Program-made: the position numbers and the translations under genes | Assembly: GCA_902491575.1 (NCBI GenBank) | Contig: CABUID010000005.1 | Location: 50,262-114,261, forward strand | Length of the DNA stretch: 64,000 nucleotides | Direction of reading: 5' to 3' | From: an uncultured Bacillota bacterium | Lineage (GTDB): Bacteria; Bacillota_I; Bacilli_A; RFN20; CAG-631 | The notes under the pieces: model-generated | The model's database searches: none | What the model saw: only the letters and a program-made list of their open reading frames with translations | Told to the model about the DNA's origin: nothing | Shown: positions 60,528-64,000 of the stretch, piece after piece | Layout: each line of letters begins with the position of its first letter | Position numbering within the stretch: position 1 is the first letter of the stretch

Positions 60528-62726
60528 TTATTCAAGAAGTTCTTTTATCCTAGGAATTAAAGCCGTTTTTCGTATATTTAGATTTTCTTGGGAAGATTTC
60601 TTAATAAATGTATAATAATCACCTAATATAATCAAAGATTTTTTTGCTCTTGTAATCCCTGTATACAATAATTGTTTATTGAGCATAAACCCATAATCAT
60701 TAAAAATACACATTATCACAAAATTAAATTCACTACCTTGTGATTTATGAATGGAAATAGCATAAGCCAAAGTTAAATTTGAAAAATTATTTTTTGTGTA
60801 GGTCACTTCTCCAACATCAAATTCTACTATCATTTCCTCTTCTTTTAAATCAATACTCGTAATGACACCAATATCACCATTAAAAATATCATCATCTGGC
60901 TGATTTTTTAATTGTAAAACTCTATCGCCAACACGAAAAACTTGATGATTAACTCTTACTTCCTCATTTTGACCATTATAGGGATTGTACCAATCTTGTA
61001 TAGCAGCATTAATATTATCTATACCAGCAACATTACCATACATTGGAATAATGATTTGTAAATCGTCAAAAGTAAAGCCATTATCAAATAATTGTTTTAA
61101 GATAGCTACGATATAATCGGCAGCTTGAGTATTTTTTATTTTAATAAAAGAAACATCTTCATTGAAACGAAAACTTTCATCTAATTGGTTAAATCTTATT
61201 TTATATGCAAGTTCTACAATCGATGAACCAAACGCTTGTCGATAAATATGTGATAAACAAATATGATTTATTTTTTCGATTTTCAACAAATCATGCAATA
61301 AATTGCCAGCACCAACAGAAGGTAGTTGATTATCATCACCGATTAAGATAATTTGCGAAACGCGTGAAGTTCCATTTAACAATGCCTCAAATAATAGTGT
61401 ATCTACCATGGAAAATTCATCAATGATTATTACATCACAATGTAATTTATTATCTGCATTATAGGCAAAAGAATTGGAATGTAGATCCCATTTCAATAGG
61501 CGATGAATAGTACATGCATAATGATTTGATAAAATAGACATTCGTTTACTTGCACGGCCAGTAGGGGCACATAAAGCAATAATGGCTTCTTCACCATAAA
61601 GCATTTTTAAAAATTTCAATATCGCATTAAGAATCGTTGTTTTCCCTGTTCCGGGTCCACCAGTAATAATAAATAAACCACTACTTAAAGCCCCATATAT
61701 TGCATCAATTTGTTCTTTTGAGTAAACTATCCCTTCATCAAGTTGAATATTTTCTAGCATTTTTTCAAAATGTAAATTTAATATGGATTGGTTGATATTC
61801 CGATGTATCAAAGGAATAAGTTTTTTAGCGATATTTTTCTCAGCATTATAAAAAGAATAATGAAAATATTTTTCATCTTCCTTAATAATCCATTTTTCAT
61901 TTTCTAATTCTTTTAGGTAAATTTCAAAATCATTTTCATCTACTTGAATGATACGATGAAGTGTTTCATATATGGCTTGAATACTTTCATAGGTATTACC
62001 TGTTAGATGACATAAATTTAATAATGAATATAAAATAGCTGCTTTAATTCTCCTTTTATCAGTGGGTAATATTCCTAAATTCAAGGCTATTTTGTCAACA
62101 CTTTTAAAACCAATTCCATCAATATCTAAAATCATTTGATAGGGATTTTCATTTACTATACGCTCTAATTCTTCTCCATATGTTGCTTCTGCTTTCATGA
62201 TGTTTTTTAAAGAAAAGCCATGTTTTAGTAAAATTTGATAGGCATTTGAGGTAAAATCAAATTTCTTTAATCCAACTTGCAAAGATTCCATTTGAATGTT
62301 ATTAATAATTTTATTTTCTATTAATTCATCATAAATCTGTGGTTGATTTACTAAAATGGAAATACAATCTTCCTTTAAATACTCAAAAATAGCTGCAGCA
62401 CATTTTTTACCAATATGTTTAAATTGGCTAGAGGATAAAAAACGAATGATATTTTCCTTGCTCGTTGGCATTTTTTTATAAATCTCATGAACATCAATTT
62501 GGATACCAAATTTTTTATGACGAATAACTGTTCCTTTTAAAGTTAAAGAATCCGTTTTTAAAAAATGAGGAAAATAACCAACAATGGTAACTGTTCGTTC
62601 TTGTTTATTATCGTCTATTTTAAATGAAGCAATTCGATATCCATTTTCATCATTTTCAAATTTATAAAAAACAATGAAACCTTCCAGTTCAATTTCTTCT
62701 TGTTCAAGTAAATTCATATTATTCAT
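60528..62726 (-). CDS. recD2: RecD2-type ATP-dependent DNA helicase (YrrC)
   Basis: SF1B 5'-3' helicase of 732 aa. The long N-terminal part has OB and helix-hairpin-helix regions (NPYQMILDIDGIGFKSVDKIA). The helicase motor follows: Walker A GGPGTGKTT, CAPTGRASKRM, Walker B IIIDEFSMVD, IGDDNQLPSVGAG, and the C-terminal IHKSQGSEFNFVI and YTGITRAKK. This matches RecD2 and not RecBCD RecD. Its start overlaps the mnmA stop by one base. Place near alaS as in B. subtilis yrrC. Confidence 0.94.
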   Translation of the reverse strand: MNNMNLLEQEEIELEGFIVFYKFENDENGYRIASFKIDDNKQERTVTIVGYFPHFLKTDSLTLKGTVIRHKKFGIQIDVHEIYKKMPTSKENIIRFLSSSQFKHIGKKCAAAIFEYLKEDCISILVNQPQIYDELIENKIINNIQMESLQVGLKKFDFTSNAYQILLKHGFSLKNIMKAEATYGEELERIVNENPYQMILDIDGIGFKSVDKIALNLGILPTDKRRIKAAILYSLLNLCHLTGNTYESIQAIYETLHRIIQVDENDFEIYLKELENEKWIIKEDEKYFHYSFYNAEKNIAKKLIPLIHRNINQSILNLHFEKMLENIQLDEGIVYSKEQIDAIYGALSSGLFIITGGPGTGKTTILNAILKFLKMLYGEEAIIALCAPTGRASKRMSILSNHYACTIHRLLKWDLHSNSFAYNADNKLHCDVIIIDEFSMVDTLLFEALLNGTSRVSQIILIGDDNQLPSVGAGNLLHDLLKIEKINHICLSHIYRQAFGSSIVELAYKIRFNQLDESFRFNEDVSFIKIKNTQAADYIVAILKQLFDNGFTFDDLQIIIPMYGNVAGIDNINAAIQDWYNPYNGQNEEVRVNHQVFRVGDRVLQLKNQPDDDIFNGDIGVITSIDLKEEEMIVEFDVGEVTYTKNNFSNLTLAYAISIHKSQGSEFNFVIMCIFNDYGFMLNKQLLYTGITRAKKSLIILGDYYTFIKKSSQENLNIRKTALIPRIKELLE

Positions 62727-63862
62727 TAGTTTAGTTCCACTTTTTGACCTTTATAGTAAATTGTATCGATAATACCAGAAGCAAATAGTTCATCTCTATC
62801 ATTGTAAAAGCAAGCAATTTGACCATTGGTAATGGCTTTTAACATACTATTTGATTTTACAATAATTTTATCTTGATTTCGTGCTATAACTACAGGAATA
62901 TCCTTTTGACGATATCTAAATTTTGCCGTGCAAGGTATAAAAGTGTTATAGGGAATGTCTTGTAAAAAATTACAATCAATAATATGTACTTCATCCGACA
63001 AAAGATATTCATTATCATCGCCAATTGCAACATATAAAATGTTATTTTTTACATCTTTTCTCACAACAAACCAACTTCTTCCATCACTTCCCTTTACTCC
63101 ACCAATATTTAAACCTTTTCTTTGTCCTATAGTATAATAATAAACACCTTGATGTTTTCCAATAATTTTATTTGTAGCCACATCTACGATGTTGCCTTCT
63201 TGAGCAGGAATATAATTTTTTAAAAATTCTTTAAAATTTCTTTCACCAATAAAACAAATTCCAGTAGAATCTTTTTTATCTGCAATATTTAAATGAAGCT
63301 CTTTGGCAATTTTTCGTACTTCACTTTTTTCAATATCTGCTAAAGGAAATAAAACATCATGGAGTTGGTCTTGAGTTAGAAAAGACAAAAAATAAGTTTG
63401 ATCCTTATTTGAATCTTTTGCTTTTTTTAATATGGAATAGTCACCATCATGGATAATTTTTGCATAATGACCCGTAGCAATAAAATCCGCACCTTCATTC
63501 TTCGCAAATTTTAAAAAACTATCAAATTTTATATACTTATTACACATAATATCTGGATTGGGAGTTCTACCCTTTTTATACTCGTCTATAAAATATGTAA
63601 AAACATTATCCCAATATTCTTTAATAAAATCAATACGTAAAAGTTTTATATTTAATATTTCTGCTACCTTCTTAGCATCATTATAATCGACTTCCTGTGG
63701 ACATATTTCACCTTTCCAGTTATTTCCTAATATGTCATTATTTAACTGTGAATCCCAATTGCGCATAAACGCCCCCACAACTTCATAGCCTTGTTTTTTT
63801 AATAAATAAGCAGCAACTGCACTGTCCACACCACCACTTAAACCAACGATAACTTTTGCCAT
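62726..63862 (-). CDS. mnmA: tRNA 2-thiouridylase MnmA
   Basis: Adds sulfur to U34 of tRNA-Lys, -Glu and -Gln. The PP-loop is VGLSGGVDSAVAA. The two catalytic Cys lie in NPDIMCNKYIKF and STGICFIGERNF. YYTIGQRKGLNIGG follows in the C-terminal half. Length 378 aa is normal. AAGGAGG lies just upstream of the ATG, and a good promoter (TTGTTT-N17-TATAAT) precedes it. Confidence 0.96.
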   Translation of the reverse strand: MAKVIVGLSGGVDSAVAAYLLKKQGYEVVGAFMRNWDSQLNNDILGNNWKGEICPQEVDYNDAKKVAEILNIKLLRIDFIKEYWDNVFTYFIDEYKKGRTPNPDIMCNKYIKFDSFLKFAKNEGADFIATGHYAKIIHDGDYSILKKAKDSNKDQTYFLSFLTQDQLHDVLFPLADIEKSEVRKIAKELHLNIADKKDSTGICFIGERNFKEFLKNYIPAQEGNIVDVATNKIIGKHQGVYYYTIGQRKGLNIGGVKGSDGRSWFVVRKDVKNNILYVAIGDDNEYLLSDEVHIIDCNFLQDIPYNTFIPCTAKFRYRQKDIPVVIARNQDKIIVKSNSMLKAITNGQIACFYNDRDELFASGIIDTIYYKGQKVELN

Positions 63863-63886
63863 ATGGAAACCTCCTTAAGCGATAAT

Positions 63887-63915
63887 ATTATATCATGATA
63901 AAAATAGAGAAACAA
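63887..63915 (-). promoter_or_regulatory. Sigma-A promoter of mnmA-recD2
   Basis: Minus strand: TTGTTT (63915-63910), 17 bp, TATAAT (63892-63887). The -10 lies in a GATAATATTATATC partial palindrome. Confidence 0.75.
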
Positions 63916-63960
63916 CTTTCAAAATAATGAAAAAAGAGAAGAAGAGGAAGTAAAAAAAAA

Positions 63961-64000
63961 GCCCGGCAACTTGCTACTCTCTCCTTACGGATACCATCGC
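63961..64000 (-). rRNA. rrf: 5S rRNA, 3' end (truncated by window edge)
   Basis: The minus strand reads GCGATGGTATCC, then GAGAGAGTAGCAAGTTGCC and GGGC, the conserved 3' part of bacterial 5S rRNA. A T9 run follows as terminator. The rest of the gene and presumably an rRNA operon lie beyond 64000. Confidence 0.85.

Overview
The window is AT-rich, gene-dense DNA from a low-GC Bacillota (class Bacilli). Three things point there: a Bacillus-like dcw / spoIIG / ileS gene order, two T-box leaders, and sporulation genes (spoIIGA, sigE, sigG, a spoIIIAH-like gene). Lean gene sizes, extreme A+T and a Mycoplasma-like nuclease/ABC-transporter operon suggest a lineage close to the Mollicutes/Erysipelotrichia branch that has kept a wall and at least part of the sporulation programme. 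That placement is inference; no 16S sequence is present.

Layout. 1-1719: end of a membrane protein and a HAD phosphatase. 1807-12452: peptidoglycan and division cluster (class B PBP, murE, mraY, murD, ftsW, murG, murB, ftsA, ftsZ). 12584-14566: lipoprotein with three related domains. 14748-17033: spoIIGA-sigE-sigG, preceded by a promoter with Spo0A-regulated architecture. 17079-22034: sepF, T-box-ileS, lspA, rluD. The order from the PBP to rluD follows B. subtilis, with divIB and ylmG/H-divIVA missing. 22109-25560: cysK, a glycoside-hydrolase-like protein and a HAD phosphatase, each apparently a separate transcription unit. 25838-29516: dCMP deaminase, Y-family polymerase, xerD, deoB. 29543-32839: a Crp/Fnr regulator divergent from an ATPase-less ABC transporter pair, with a palindrome between them, then a DMT permease. 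33232-34560: rRNA m5C methyltransferase.

From 34799 to the right end everything is on the minus strand. In transcription order there are: (i) a 5S rRNA end at the right edge; (ii) mnmA-recD2-small membrane protein-T-box-alaS-ruvX-yrzB-GNAT, again Bacillus-like synteny; (iii) an orphan Phd-like protein; (iv) a 9.5-kb operon of a Ugp/Msm-type ATPase, two permeases, two paralogous solute-binding lipoproteins, a thermonuclease-family lipoprotein and a repeat lipoprotein with OB-fold-like segments; (v) two RDD membrane proteins, a membrane protein, two NrnA-type DHH phosphoesterases and a secreted 5'-nucleotidase; (vi) rpmG, an MBL-fold hydrolase, a small membrane protein, efp, spoIIIAH-like and tex.

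The most interesting candidate system is the operon at 45711-55258. I read it as a capture, cleave and import locus for extracellular nucleic acid; the same nuclease/transporter linkage is known in Mycoplasma. The nearby 5'-nucleotidase and NrnA genes fit a nucleotide-scavenging theme. Other points of note are an EF-P with Met at the normally modified Lys32, an alaS T-box that appears to hide its own Shine-Dalgarno, a spoIIG promoter with tandem 0A-like boxes and a 21-bp spacer, and a CRP-like palindrome placed at about -41.5. No CRISPR array, insertion sequence, prophage or tRNA gene was seen.
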